DNA of 64,000 bases from Phoronis australis (lineage: Eukaryota > Phoronida > Phoronidae). The DNA lies in NCBI GenBank assembly GCA_002633005.1, contig NMRA01000188.1, positions 182,072-246,071 of the forward strand, given 5' to 3'. The notes under the pieces are model-generated. The model worked only from the letters and a program-made list of their open reading frames with translations, did no database searches and was not told the origin of the DNA. This document shows positions 34,801-44,457 of the stretch, piece after piece; position 1 is the stretch's first letter; every line of letters starts with the position of its first letter. A program made the translations under genes and the position numbers.

Positions 34801-35021
34801 TGCCCTAACACCGTAGTCCAAATGAAGTTCACTGATTGTTCCATCTGGAAGATTTACCACTGTTGCCTCAATTTTAAAATTAGAATTTGAACCTCATAAC
34901 ATCAGCTTGACCTACTTCTGATTTGTGGTGTGTGGAACTTAATTCTTAATTATGAAATAATTGAAAAAAACACATAAGAGCTTACCTGCCAGGTGGACCG
35001 TTCATCCAACCTCCCGACATT
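7702..35021 (-). CDS. TUB: Tubby-family protein (TUB/TULP), complete, 12 coding exons
   Basis: Tubby proteins bind PI(4,5)P2 through the C-terminal tubby domain, and TUB/TULP3-type members bind IFT-A through an N-terminal helix to carry membrane proteins into cilia. Coding exons in transcript order: 35021-34987, 33979-33916, 28188-28020, 22625-22473, 19836-19729, 16062-15770, 14507-14313, 11633-11521, 11224-11122, 10158-9972, 9186-9103, 7835-7702. Phases agree at all eleven junctions; the sum is 1638 bases, 545 residues plus stop. An IFT-A-helix-like segment ([23 protein letters not shown]) is at about 25-47. Acidic/Ser-rich and Arg-Asp-rich linkers fill about 90-295. The tubby domain is about 296-545, with both signatures [14 protein letters not shown] and [16 protein letters not shown] and the basic RKRKK and KLRSN segments linked to PIP2 binding. 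The domain is complete and unbroken. TUB versus TULP3 orthology cannot be settled by eye. Confidence 0.96.
9103..9186 (-). CDS. TUB: TUB coding exon 11, tubby signature 1
   Basis: Acceptor TTTTCCAG, donor GACG|GTGAGT. It encodes [20 protein letters not shown] and then [21 protein letters not shown] fits the first PROSITE tubby signature. Confidence 0.97.
9653..9842. repeat. Tandem repeat in TUB intron between exons 10 and 11
   Basis: Two to three imperfect units of about 85-95 bases share the pattern CAGCA..ACACTTGTTTCT, then CAAGAAAA..G(G/A)CC(A/T)ACAAA. Confidence 0.7.
9972..10158 (-). CDS. TUB: TUB coding exon 10
   Basis: Acceptor TTATACAG, donor GATG|GTAGGT. The 62 codons begin [13 protein letters not shown], include [13 protein letters not shown] and end [10 protein letters not shown], all diagnostic of the tubby domain. 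Confidence 0.97.
10385..10925. repeat. Compound tandem array in TUB intron
   Basis: Four copies of a unit of about 77-80 bases (AACGAAAC, then GTCCACT, then GGCAAATGCACAATTCATGG, then CTGAAAGTACCCCATTTT) start near 10486, 10566, 10703 and 10793. Two copies of a second module with GGCAAAAAGGTCCGCCTC lie in front of copies 1 and 3, giving a higher-order period of about 210 bases. The array is bounded by an inverted GGGGGCTCAAAT at both ends, so it may sit inside a small mobile element. Confidence 0.85.
11122..11224 (-). CDS. TUB: TUB coding exon 9
   Basis: Acceptor TTTTTTGCAG, donor TTTAT|GTAAGC. It completes KLR and continues [20 protein letters not shown] to RRELAAIVY, matching the tubby NLLGTKFTVYDNG block. 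Phase 2 in, phase 0 out. Confidence 0.96.
11438..11470. repeat. Short direct repeat of AGTTCAAA units
   Basis: CAAGTTCAAAAGTT is repeated twice head to tail, just outside TUB exon 8. Confidence 0.75.
11521..11633 (-). CDS. TUB: TUB coding exon 8, phosphoinositide-contact region
   Basis: Acceptor ATTTCAG, donor TTAAG|GTAGTA. It encodes [20 protein letters not shown] and [10 protein letters not shown], among the most conserved parts of the tubby domain. The basic RKRKK segment lies in the PIP2-binding face known from the mouse tubby structure. Confidence 0.97.
11690..11972. repeat. Minisatellite of about 100-bp units in TUB intron
   Basis: Three or more diverged copies of a unit of about 100 bases (GATTGACATGTATAA/AATTGATCAACACGTACAA then TTTCCAGAAAACCAAAGCC, then AACAGACAGCCTT) run head to tail upstream of exon 8 in transcript sense. 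Confidence 0.75.
13080..13800. repeat. Interspersed repeat with invertebrate-type repeat motif
   Basis: Several blocks of the form 'CCAAATTTCATGAA...CCAAAGATTTTGG...ACAGCAGCGGATGC' alternate with 'TTGCCACCAAGGGGACA' blocks. The blocks at 13105, 13262 and 13650 are related to one another. I see no reading frame; this is likely an old multi-copy element. Confidence 0.5.
14313..14507 (-). CDS. TUB: TUB coding exon 7, start of tubby domain
   Basis: Acceptor CTGCAG, donor AAG|GTAGTG, phase 0 on both sides, 65 codons. It carries [20 protein letters not shown], the conserved opening strands of the tubby barrel, then [13 protein letters not shown]. Confidence 0.97.
15770..16062 (-). CDS. TUB: TUB coding exon 6, Arg-Asp repeat region
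   Basis: Acceptor ATTTCAG, donor GAGAAC|GTAAGT. The 97 codons contain a poly-Asp run, PPPSYEST, a five-glycine run and then an Arg-Asp-rich stretch of alternating charge ([10 protein letters not shown] type) at about residues 244-268. The DNA under it is a GC-rich CCCGGT-type simple repeat. Such RD tracts are known from RNA-processing proteins; in a tubby protein this one is unusual and may be lineage-specific. Confidence 0.9.
18149..19291. mobile_element. TIR element flanked by TA, with subterminal motif arrays (gap inside)
   Basis: The two ends are perfect 26-base inverted repeats (18149-18174 and 19266-19291), each beginning TACCGTAATCGTTCGGGTTA when read inward. If the outer TA is the target duplication, the fit is to Tc1/mariner- or Harbinger-like insertion. 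At least nine copies of GGGCGGTTAA or GGGCGCTTAA sit inside both ends. The interior 18273-19001 is an assembly gap next to a poly-G run, so coding capacity cannot be judged. It lies in the TUB intron between exons 5 and 6. Confidence 0.85.
18273..19001. other. Assembly gap (N run)
   Basis: There are 729 undetermined bases, preceded by 12 consecutive G. The gap falls wholly inside the TIR element, which suggests that its GC-rich repeats blocked sequencing or assembly. Confidence 0.99.
19729..19836 (-). CDS. TUB: TUB coding exon 5, Ser/Asp-rich linker
   Basis: Acceptor TTGTTTTAG, donor CAAG|GTAATC. It has 35 whole codons including [19 protein letters not shown]. It is low in sequence conservation, but phase 1 on both sides fits its neighbours exactly. 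An acidic serine cluster precedes the Arg-Asp region. Confidence 0.82.
21120..21246. repeat. Direct duplication of about 55-65 bp
   Basis: CAGTGACAGTCCATATAAAA, then CAGTA(C/A)TGGT(G/C)AGAATATC and GCGAAATGTAGCAA, occurs twice (about 21122-21173 and 21188-21246). Confidence 0.85.
21407..21660. repeat. GC-rich tandem repeat, four units
   Basis: Units of about 70-80 bases share (C/A)ATGTGGCCGGC..CCCCC, then AACCCG(G)GTATAGGGGG and CCCTGCCCAA, with three good copies and a fourth decayed one. It contrasts sharply with the AT-rich surroundings. It is in the intron between TUB exons 4 and 5. Confidence 0.85.
22473..22625 (-). CDS. TUB: TUB coding exon 4, acidic linker
   Basis: Acceptor CTTCTAG, donor ATTG|GTAAGT. 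It encodes a poorly conserved linker beginning [12 protein letters not shown], with an acidic cluster [14 protein letters not shown]. The call rests on good splice sites, an open frame and exact phase agreement with exons 3 and 5. Confidence 0.85.
22769..22832 (-). repeat. tRNA-like SINE head
   Basis: Read on the minus strand, GCTGAGTTG and GGTAGAGTC form an A-box/D-arm-like stretch, followed about 40 bases later by GGTTTGAAACC, one base from the B-box consensus GGTTCGANNCC. Spacing and order fit a pol III promoter of a tRNA-derived SINE. No complete tRNA cloverleaf can be drawn, so it is not called a tRNA gene. Confidence 0.5.
23411..23528. mobile_element. Hairpin MITE, about 118 bp
   Basis: Two arms of about 56 bases (23411-23466 and 23472-23528) are inverted copies, both carrying TCTAGAGCCC, an ATTTTG..A block and the GCCCGAGGGC palindrome at the tip. 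The outer ends read CATTATCCCC. There is no coding capacity. It is typical of a foldback miniature element. Confidence 0.85.
23964..23998. repeat. 18-bp direct duplication
   Basis: The unit AAACGATACAG(C/T)GACCT is present twice head to tail. Confidence 0.75.
25845..26075. repeat. Interspersed repeat copy A
   Basis: TATTAATGTTCAAGATGAT, a following CAGT(T)TTT region and AATC(T)A(A)TCAGCCATTTC are shared in the same order with 33128-33290. It is an old dispersed element copy within the TUB introns. Confidence 0.6.
26597..26668. repeat. GATGAT-type simple repeat
   Basis: A low-complexity GATGATGATAAC stretch in the intron between TUB exons 3 and 4. Confidence 0.8.
28020..28188 (-). CDS. TUB: TUB coding exon 3, basic N-terminal helix
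   Basis: The exon follows a TTTATAG acceptor in phase 0 and ends CATG|GTAAGA. The 56 codons start [18 protein letters not shown] and continue with [10 protein letters not shown]. This continues the basic helix and the R-P-R-S stretch seen in vertebrate TUB. The region is rich in CpG relative to the intron. Confidence 0.9.
28790..29125 (-). other. Possible alternative first exon region of TUB (weak)
   Basis: A 111-codon open frame on the TUB strand begins at an ATG at 29125 and lies 600 bases upstream of TUB exon 3, in locally CpG-richer DNA (28980-29250). The protein (start [14 protein letters not shown]) matches nothing I know, and no donor keeps phase 0 into exon 3. It could be an alternative 5' exon or chance. 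Confidence 0.15.
32593..32745. repeat. Two-copy tandem repeat, about 77 bp
   Basis: Both units have GCACTGAATA(C/T)GTG(C)C near the start and CACAAAATGTCAC or TACAAAATGTCAC in the middle, and end TTTGCTTG or TTTGGCTTC. Confidence 0.75.
33125..33295. repeat. Interspersed repeat copy B
   Basis: A second copy of the element at 25845-26075: TATTAATGTTCAAGATGAT at 33132, then GCAGTTTTCTAAATTAATG and TTAGACCAGCCATTTCC. No reading frame is seen. Confidence 0.6.
33916..33979 (-). CDS. TUB: TUB coding exon 2
   Basis: Acceptor GGTTCCAG, donor CAG|GTCAGT. One base completes the split Ser codon, then 21 codons (acidic VPDDGDDVP, then [10 protein letters not shown]). The RQQK pattern matches the start of the conserved N-terminal helix of TUB and TULP3. 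Confidence 0.87.
34987..35021 (-). CDS. TUB: TUB coding exon 1 (start codon)
   Basis: The ATG at 35021 opens [11 protein letters not shown] and the exon ends GGCAG|GTAAGC in phase 2. A TTTCAG acceptor lies about 15 bases upstream of the ATG, so this exon begins with a little 5' UTR and a separate non-coding first exon must lie further right. No other in-frame ATG is seen in that leader. Confidence 0.8.
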
Positions 35022-38000
35022 TTAGTGCGCTCAGCCTGAAATGAAAAAGAAATACATTTTCAAACACCCAACAGCAAACTTTACAAGTCTGTAGCTGTCT
35101 TCACTGGCACTTGTGTAATGTGCAAATCCGCGGGGTAACATTTTGCAAGCATTTCCAAGATACTAAATTTAACACCTGAAATCATATATTTTTGAGAAAA
35201 ACGAAGTTTTGTGAACAAAAATGTGACATTTGCTGCCATATGCACATTTTTAGGAAACATAATTTTTAAAGATATCCAGGTAACTTCCACAGCCAGGAAA
35301 TTTTTGATCAAAACAATGCATTTGCGCGTTATTTTTGTGCATTAAGAATTGTCTGCTGATCAAGGATTTCAAAAATATGTGATTTTAAGGAATCACACAA
35401 AATTGTACTTTGTAATCTGCCACCAATCATCAGATTGTCTACAGTCCCAACTGCATTAAGTGAAACACCAATCCCTCAACAAGTAGTCTGACAAACAGAA
35501 ACTAACTGTTTAACACAAGTTTGACAGCAACATTTTGTGGGGAACAATGTTTACGGCACACTTTTAATTAAAACATCCAAAGAATTCCCCTCAGAAACAA
35601 AAAGACACTGAGGCCTTGCAATGCACAAAAGGAAGCATTTAGAGAAATTCTAGAAACCCCTTCACAAATGTTTGTTCCAAGTCCTTGCAAGTAGTCCTGG
35701 CTCAGTGAGATCCAGGCTTTTTGCCAATCAGCTTTTAGTCCTTATTAGTGAAATGTCAAGTCTCTGAAGGTTACCGGAAATACTCACAAAGGTAGATTAT
35801 AACTATGCATACTGTTTTTATAGCTCCATTCGTTACTGACTACATTGAGCAATTAAGAATTTATTTTTCTACCATATTCATCAATATGAATGCTCATGCC
35901 TTTCCGCGATTATCAACTTACCGGTAATCATTTATTACGCAATCTGGACATGACTTAACCCAAGTCTAATGTGTATGCTTATCCAGGATTCTCCTCCATT
36001 CTCCCAAAGTGATCATGCTTCAAAAATCAGTACGGTCCTACCGGTAGGCAGCTATGACTATGGTGGTACATTTGTTTTAGTACAAGGAAACGGAAGACTG
36101 GCCCATCATTGACTCTGAACTTAACTAAAGCAAGCAGGGGATGGAAAAATGGAGGAGTTAACAGGTGTCATCTTCAAATTTCAATTATTTGAATGTTTAT
36201 TACACATCAAAGCATTGAGCATTCACAGAGAGCCTTCAAAATCCACTTGGATTAATTTCTTGGATCTCAAAAGTGGTGAAAAGCTCAATTTCACTGGCAC
36301 CCACAGTTTTGGATTAACTCAAATAACCGAGCAAATTCATGCCAGCAAAACTTACACTTGTAACAGTTCACACAACTGGTGTTATTTTTTGTTACTAAAT
36401 TGCTAGAGAAAACAGGCTTTAGACAATTCATGGAGTATACGTTATGCATATGGCAAGCAAAGCATTCCTGGAGAACTACAAGAATACTTGAGTACCCATG
36501 CACTCCCAAGTCACTATGAGTATAATGAACTCTAAGGCCTGCCTGTGGACAATAGTTAAATACTTTGACCACAATACCTCCTATAGAAACCAAGAAAAAC
36601 ACAATGCCACCATAATGGTTGCATGAATAGCTTTCATAACTACAGTTGCAATATGGTGGTGACACCTCATAAAAGTTCACATACAAGGTAACTAAACTAC
36701 ACAGGTTAATGGACTCATGAACATGGTCATAAGTTACCAACAGACTTAGCTGGCCAAGTCAACTAAGGCTTCCTGTGCTAGTACTTTCTGAGGACAGTGC
36801 CTTCAATGACATCCGACTTGAAGATAACTTTTTACATTTTAATGGCAGGGTCGGGTGGCATAAAACTTGAAAATTATCTGCTGAATAATAATGCTCTCAT
36901 CAACAGAAAATTCAAACTCAATAAGAATAACATAAGTCTCAAACATATTTGAGAGTACATAACCACACAGGGATTGGTTTAGTATGTAAACCAGAGTCAA
37001 TACACGCTGAACATCTAAAATGTCCTGTGTTGCTAAAAAAAGACTAACCTCCTAAGAGATCAAACTTATTGCATAGCTTTTCAAACTCCATGACCAGTCA
37101 AATCAAGAGATTGCTACACGCCTCGAAGGCAAATGGGCTAAGCCTATAGCTCATGTCAGTGGCAAAATAAAATGAAATGAATCCTGAAGATTTTGCCTAA
37201 CGGTGCGATGCGTGCCCGCCTAATAGTAATGTTTCACTAACTTGTATTTCTGTCACCTAATGACTGTAAATAGTCAAAGCACATGCTGAGGAGAGCTTAA
37301 AAGTGTTTAACTGATTACCATTGTCAGGCAATGAAAATTAATTAAATAGCTTCACCTGACAACTCTATCTCAAGGGCATATTCAACCAAAGTAAGTACTC
37401 AGTCAGTGAGCATTGTGCTCGCTGTGTGCAGGTAACCTACATCGAGCTATACGCTGAGCGAAGTTCACTCGAGGATGATGGCTCCGCTTAGACCTATTCA
37501 TCCGCACAGCTCTCAACAAACCATTTTTTATGTGGGTGACTCTCAGCTGTTGTTACATTTACTTAGTGGTACCTGGATAGACACTTCCCAGGCAAACAAC
37601 AAATCCCTGGTGGCTTTATGATGATCCCATTTTTAAACCTGCAACTCTTAGTTGACTCAATACATCAAGTCAAAGCAACAAAGGCATTGTCAATGAAATT
37701 CAATCAACTAATAACTTACCACATTGTACTGCATCCGATTCATCGGAGCTACGGAAATAAAATTAAAGGACACTGTCACATTTCGCTAATTTCATTTGTT
37801 CAGTGTTTAAGCTAGAACAGAACAAACAAGATGTGACCAATCAAAGCCAGATGGGTCTCATCCCAGCAGACAGTGTCTCCCAGCTGACACAATTAACATA
37901 CCTGCATAATCAAACAAAAATGGTAATTGTGGGTTAGTCACATCTAGGACATGGCAGAGCTGGACACCAAATAACACACAAGATTTAGGGTACACATTAC

Positions 38001-38118
38001 AACAGTACTTTGACTTGGGGAGTTCAATCAGAAGCAACCGAAGACACTCAGTTTAAAACCTACAGGTATTTCTTCAAAGCTTTTAAAAACATAAGAACAT
38101 ATTACAGTGCATGAAAGT

Positions 38119-38742
38119 TACGCCAAGTCACATTTGGCGACTTGGGAAAAATCCCAGGTCGCCAAATGAAAGCTGAGGTTGCCAAAACTGAAAATCCCAG
38201 GCCACCGAATAAAATCTGAGGTTGCCAATCTGGCGTAGAATTCGACAAAAAGTCATGCGGTTGTACTGCACCCCATTCTCAGAATGTTACGTGTGCCTCT
38301 CCACTGTCTCCTAGTAAATGTTTATTCATTTTCTGACTCAATTCCTCCCGTCGACACATGAACATTGAAGCACGCAGACCATTGCATAAGCTGGTGGCGC
38401 GTAATGCGCCAGTCTTGTCCGATTTTTGTCGAACAATTCTGTCGGTTTACTTTCCGTTGTAATTTAAGCGTGTGTTCGACGTGTGCTGAGTGCTGAATAC
38501 TGTGGTGGCAAATGCACTGATTTCAGGAAACAAAGGGAACAATTGTGAATCAAAGTTAATGAGTCTAAGAAAACTGTTAGTAATTCAAAATCTGTAAGTA
38601 AACACGAACTTTATAACAAATTTAGGGGAAATTATTGTCCGACTTTGATACTCGCAATGGCAACTTAGAGGCGACTTGAGATTTTTCCTAGGTCACCAAA
38701 CACAACCTGATGTCGCATTGGCAACCTGCAGGTCACCAAATC
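38119..38742. mobile_element. Decayed element with repeated GGTCGCCAAA motifs at both ends
   Basis: The left block (38119-38240) and right block (38656-38742) share GGCGACTTG(G/A)GA and CC(C)AGGTC(G/A)CCAAA, and both include TTGGCAACC or GGTTGCC motifs in direct and inverted order. About 400 bases of unrelated AT-rich sequence lie between. Confidence 0.55.
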
Positions 38743-39495
38743 ACAAAATCAAGTGCTGCATTAAAAATATTACCACATTGATTTGACTGGTCAAGATTAT
38801 TTCTGAAACAAATTTCTTTTCAGCTCAGAGAGTAAAATCGAATTTAGGTGAATACCAAAGGGGAAATATTCAACACAGAATCCTCCAGAGTATCAGAAAA
38901 TGGCAAACAGTAGAATGTTAATAACTTTCTTTCTTTCAACATTTCACAGACTTCAAAACAAAAGACAAACTTACTAATTAGTAAACAGGGCTAGGTAGCA
39001 AAAAACTTCAAAATTATTCATTGTTCAACAGTTAACAACGTGGCGTGTGATAACGTGACGTCATTATTGCTATACGGCGTATAACTTTTATGTAACTGAG
39101 CCCAGGACTAGTTCCCAAGCCAGTCAGAGTAGAATTTGGTTTCTGTAACTTAAAAAAGACGGGAAATGAGTAAACTAAAGAATCCATTCCAAAAATATAC
39201 CATAACTACCTTATCAGCTGCAAAATTGGGTATACTACTCCTAGTTACCATGGTCGCAAAACAAAACAATTGAAAAATAGTAGGATAAGTATTCTCACAG
39301 AAGGGTCAATACCAGCACAACTTCGTGACTTCCCCTATTGTTCACCAACAGAAACTGTCTGCTTTGCCGGGTACCATATGTTGATGGGCAATAGTCAGTT
39401 TGATGCTACATTAGTTAAATTAATTTCTAAAAAAAATTCTCATTGCTCTGAGAAAATGGGCACCCTATTTTTGAAATCCTAGATGAAGTCCTGCG

Positions 39496-39624
39496 CAGGA
39501 GCGGACCCAAGAATTAAGATTTTACTGGACCGGCAGTGCAGTTTTGAGGAGCCCGCAACATTTTTAAATTATGTTGGTTGTTCTTCTTGAGTGGGGGTTT
39601 AAAGCCCTGGAAGATCCGCCACTG
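39496..39624. mobile_element. hAT-like MITE, 129 bp
   Basis: The ends are inverted copies: CAGGAGCGGACCC on the left and, read inward, CAGTGGCGGATCTTC on the right. The CAGNGGCGGATC terminus is of hAT type. I found no clear 8-bp target duplication. Confidence 0.6.
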
Positions 39625-40740
39625 TGGTGTGATTGTTTGCTTAAAACCTCTACACTAGCCAGTGTGTGTGTGTCAAAAGCAAATATAGGAGGGCTATTTC
39701 AAAGTTCTTCAATACAACTTTCATTTCAGCGGCTTAGAAAGTCCACATTTTGAACTAGGGATCAACATCCAGACGGTGGTAGTATGCATTCATAAATCAA
39801 CAGCTTTGTTTTTTTCTTACGGCACAGTCTCACCAATTTTGAACAAAACAATTGCCAAAATTACACTCTTTTTGTTTTTCAATGTCTTCAAACATTGTTG
39901 TGGATGCCTAAAATTTTCAAAATATTTTTCCACGGTAGCTATGTAACAGGACATGGTAAAGCAATCATTTGATGCCATAGGACATATCTTTTATGATAAA
40001 AATGAGAAAATAAAGTTTGACACGTCAGCTATATTGTGTCTTAAATTGGCGAGATTTTACAGAGTACGAAAAATCCAATTCCACAACAACATTCAGCAAA
40101 AATATGCTTCACAGATCTATTATTTCCACAGTCCTCCCACTCTAAATGTCAATGTCAGGGATCAGTCAAGTTCAATTATTCATCAGGAGGGTTGTTTACC
40201 AATATTTGAAAATCATTACGATACTGATACCATTAACAGAAACGGCCAATTCGACACCAATACTCATTCAATATTCATATCAAATACTACCATTAAAACA
40301 ATTGAACTCATACCATGTTTGATGATTAACCCATTTAAGCAATGACTCGTTCAAATTATACCACTTAGTACTCTTAATTGTGAGATTTAATTGTCCTTGT
40401 TTCATTATTCACTGTCACAGTACCACCACCAACAAGGAGGATAACCCTATCTATGTATGAGTTCGCACGTCTTAAGTACCATAAAATTCTCCAATGGAAC
40501 ATTGAAAAATGCTTCGCCTGTGCAAAGTTTTAGAAACAGGCAATATCGGATATCCCAAATTTAAGATATAGGATAAAGACGAAATTTGCATTGGTAGCTA
40601 TTTTCGTTGATTTCATGTAACACTTTGTCACTACAAAATTCAATGTCCAATATTTGAAAAATACGATGAACGTCAAAACTGTCCCATGTCCCAATATTAA
40701 GAAACAAGAAAATTCAATTATGGCTTAAATTTCAGAGTCC

Positions 40741-40935
40741 TAAACTTTCGGGATGGTCCCAAATTTAACAGACTGTCCCAAATGTTACAGAAGAGCCCTA
40801 ATTTTAAAGACGGCCTCAGATTTTACAGACGCCGGTCCCACATTTTAAAGACAGTCCAAAAGTTTACACACGGTCCCAAATTTTGCAGATGGTCCCAAAG
40901 TTTAAATACGGTCCCAAATTTTACATATGGTCCCA
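40741..40935. repeat. Minisatellite of about 20-bp units
   Basis: Nine or so copies of GGTCCCAAATTTTACAGAC-type units run head to tail, with point differences and one GCC-type variant. Confidence 0.85.
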
Positions 40936-42054
40936 TGTTGGTGAATTTTTAAATAAAATCCTATATCATATGTTACTGGTTCTGAAATGTCAAGGACTAT
41001 GATGAGTTGTAAAAGAGAAGGCATTTCAAAATGATCCAGGAAATGTTTGACAGCATCTGCAAAGGTCAAGAAGGAGTCTTTAGTAAAGGTCATTTCCCTG
41101 TTCTGGGCACCTTATCACTGGTAGGTAGATAAAACAGAAGGCAAAACTATAACCTCTGGAAGAGAATGAACTATTGATAAAAGGCCAACAGGGTTACCAT
41201 ACATACACTACCTATACCACCTGAGTCATATGCAAGTCAATAATTTAAAAGAAAATTGGCCTAAGCAGCAGGAGAAGTGAACCAATTGTGTCACAACATA
41301 CTTTGAAACAATGTCCCTACAATAATTTGATATTGCCAATGGATGCAAACTGTAAAAGCGCTGGCTTATTTCTAATTGGATTGGTGGTTATTCCACAAAA
41401 TAAAAACAAAATTAGCCAAAACACTGCCTTGTAATTGTTGAGGATATCAGTGGCCCCTAGCAATAACTTTGATGGGACCGGAAGTTGATACTGCACCACA
41501 GTATCGACGCTCCCTGTTAAATCTGTTTACTGCGAAGTTAACTGGCACTGTTGACTCCGATACTAGATCGGAGTTAACCGTTCATACTGACCGCAATTCT
41601 CCAAAACATCAACGCGTCGGCGTTAATATGGAAGGGGCAAGTGCTCCATGAAGTGTCAGACAGAATCCTATGTTCACCCACCTCACTATAAAACTGTCTC
41701 ACTTAACTTATGCAAATTGGGCGCCAGTGGCTAGTCTCATGAAACAGTCCCAGCAGAGACTCGACAGAGTATGTTCCCTAAACTTTCAGCACATTTGTGG
41801 ACTTTGCGCAAACACAGATTGTTGAGCACATACCAATTGTCCTTACTTCTGCTATTTTATATTCACTGCTACGTCAAATCTTACTTCTGATACATACCGA
41901 AGTTCCTATTATTTTCATGTAACGTCCCTTTTATTTTCACCTAATTTTCAGATAAACTAGTAGAAAAGTTGTAAGGTAAAGAGAAGTGCACAATGAAAAT
42001 AAAGTGATAGTTGTTATTGAAAAGTGGAGATGGACTCATTTGACTTCCAACAGA

Positions 42055-42182
42055 CTGTTCAGATGTGGTGGAATAGGAAGAATGGAGTCAGTTTCAATCA
42101 AAATTGAACGTTTGTCTGCCTTTTGATTTGTTACGTCAGATTTTACATTTGACTGTGTTCTTATTCCGCCACAGCTGAGCAG
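42055..42182. mobile_element. Short element with inverted ends, 128 bp
   Basis: The left end CTGTTCAGATGTGGTGGAAT and the right end read inward (CTGCTCAGCTGTGGCGGAAT) match at 17 of 20 positions, with further weaker pairing. There is no coding capacity. Confidence 0.65.
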
Positions 42183-44457
42183 TCGGTGTGAGGTCTTTGT
42201 CAGATTGCCTTTTGAATTTTTAAATAAAAATGAAACTTTTACATGAACAAGACTGTTCTTATTTTGAATGCCCTTGAGGTATCTGTTTCATATGTTAACC
42301 TCTTCAATTACACTAAGTTTGCTGGGCAAACAACTTGAAAAAAGGCACACTTTTTATCGTCAGGTGCGTCCAAAAGGCACAGGATCAAACCTGGTCAGGA
42401 ATATCCCTGCAACTGTTACAATAAAGTTTCTTTAATTTAAAAAACAATACATGGTGGAATAGAGAAACCATACTATTATTTCATGGATAATTTCAAGAAA
42501 AAATAAGCAGGAAGAAAACTTTACTTGACTATTTGCGCAGCTCGCATTGTACAGCTGTCAACAACAAAGACATGATGAAAATTTGGGAACTTAAACCATG
42601 CAACGAGCTCTTGAAAATGGAAAAATGACAGCTTTGGTAGTTAATGTTCGAATTGTAGGAAAGTTTGCCATGCCTTCTTATATTAACGTTCAAGGCTTTT
42701 CTAATACAGACAAAGTCACGACATTGAAGAACAAATAGGTAAAGTCATCAGTCTTGAAATAAAGGATGTGTCTCATCAGTAATTTCCTGACAAATAACTT
42801 TGTTATGCAATCCGAAACTGTCAATTGCTTGCTTTATAACTGAAACCAACAGGTCACAGTGACACCTACTGGCCATGAAGTAGACTGAGAGGCATTTGCT
42901 GGAAAATACACACTGAGCACACTGACACCTACTGGCTGACTTTATTCAAGAACACGGCCTCATTGCATGGCATGCTTTCAGTAAACTAAAAATTGGGGAC
43001 TCAAATATTGCAACACAATTTAAGTTTGAATGAGTCTTAAGTCAAGCTTTGGGTCAACCCATTCTGTTCAGTCTCTTGTAGAACACTACATGGGGATCTT
43101 CATGAAATAACAAATTAGCAATTTCAAATGTTACAGAGATTAGCATTGTAAATTCGAATCTGTAAAAGGAATACAACACAATAACACTCAAAGTTATTGC
43201 TTTCATTACTAATAACCATCAAAAAACAACAAATATCACCTTGAAATTTTAGAACACACTGAAAATCTAATTTTGATATATTCAACAAGATTCAACAAAA
43301 TGACATTTAAGTATGTTGCGAACACTCCCCAATTTTCCAGTTGTCAGGGCTAAAACTTAAAATCTCTGAACTAGCAGGGATTCACCAGTAGCTTATATCT
43401 TTAAGTCAGTCAACAATTGCTCAAAAGCAGAGTGAATTAAGACCACTGCTACCAGGGCCCTTGCAATACTGAGGGGAAAGGTGCATGTGCCTTGTGAAAT
43501 GATTTCTATTGAGGGGATAATTCCTTCACCCCCACCCCAGTGACCATATAACAATTTGCATATTACTAGTAAGTGATTTCAAACTTGAGGAAATTTTGTA
43601 ATCATTGTAATTTTATTTGGAAGGGGATTTTTGGGCCTGATGAGGGAAATTTCATGGCAGAATCAGGCCGATATTATGCTCCAAAATCAACACATCGCGG
43701 GCCCCGACTGTATGCTAAAGGAATACCTTACATATCATGCCTAAAGATTCTCTTACTCCTCCATGGTAATATAACAGGGCTGCTATCTGGAATAAATCCT
43801 CAGGGGCATCGTCCAGAATTTACCATCTGTCGCTTTTTGTTGTACTAGTTCAATACGAACTGTTGCACATACGCTAATGCAATGAACACCCACAATTTTA
43901 TTTCCAAGAGAGCGCAAACCCATGATCCCTTATGAAAAACATGTGAACCTGTCCAGTGGCTAAACAACTGACCAAAGACAGAGTGAATTCAGAAAGCTAT
44001 GTTAATAAGTGTCAAACATGTAGTACTCAATTGCAGACTTGTCATAACTAGTTGTCAGTGCAACTTTAATTAGGAAACATGGATGTGTCAATTGAAAATC
44101 ATTGCAATTCTGTTTAACACGTTCCACAACAGGATTACATGAATTTTTAACATTTTCAGTCAGTGCAGTAAACAACAAATTCTCTTTTAGATATGCAAAG
44201 GGACTTGACTCAAGTAACAGTCGAGCAAGTCAAGTTTGTTGATCAAATAAATTTTATATTCAGACATTAAAACATAATATTTATAGAAATTTGCAAGTTT
44301 TTAGTAAAGTTTACAATATCTTTTCAGGGAATAATTGCTCTTACCGACTACAAATTTTCAGAGTTGAAAGTCACCGAGTAGTGTTTCAAGAGCAAGATGC
44401 CAAGATGTAGATCTATTGCCCAGCATTCAGAACATTGACGCAGTTCGCACCTTAGTC

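Noticed and set aside
39953-40345. 130-codon plus-strand frame
   Set aside because: AT-rich composition, no domain or motif, no splice or promoter context; probably chance.
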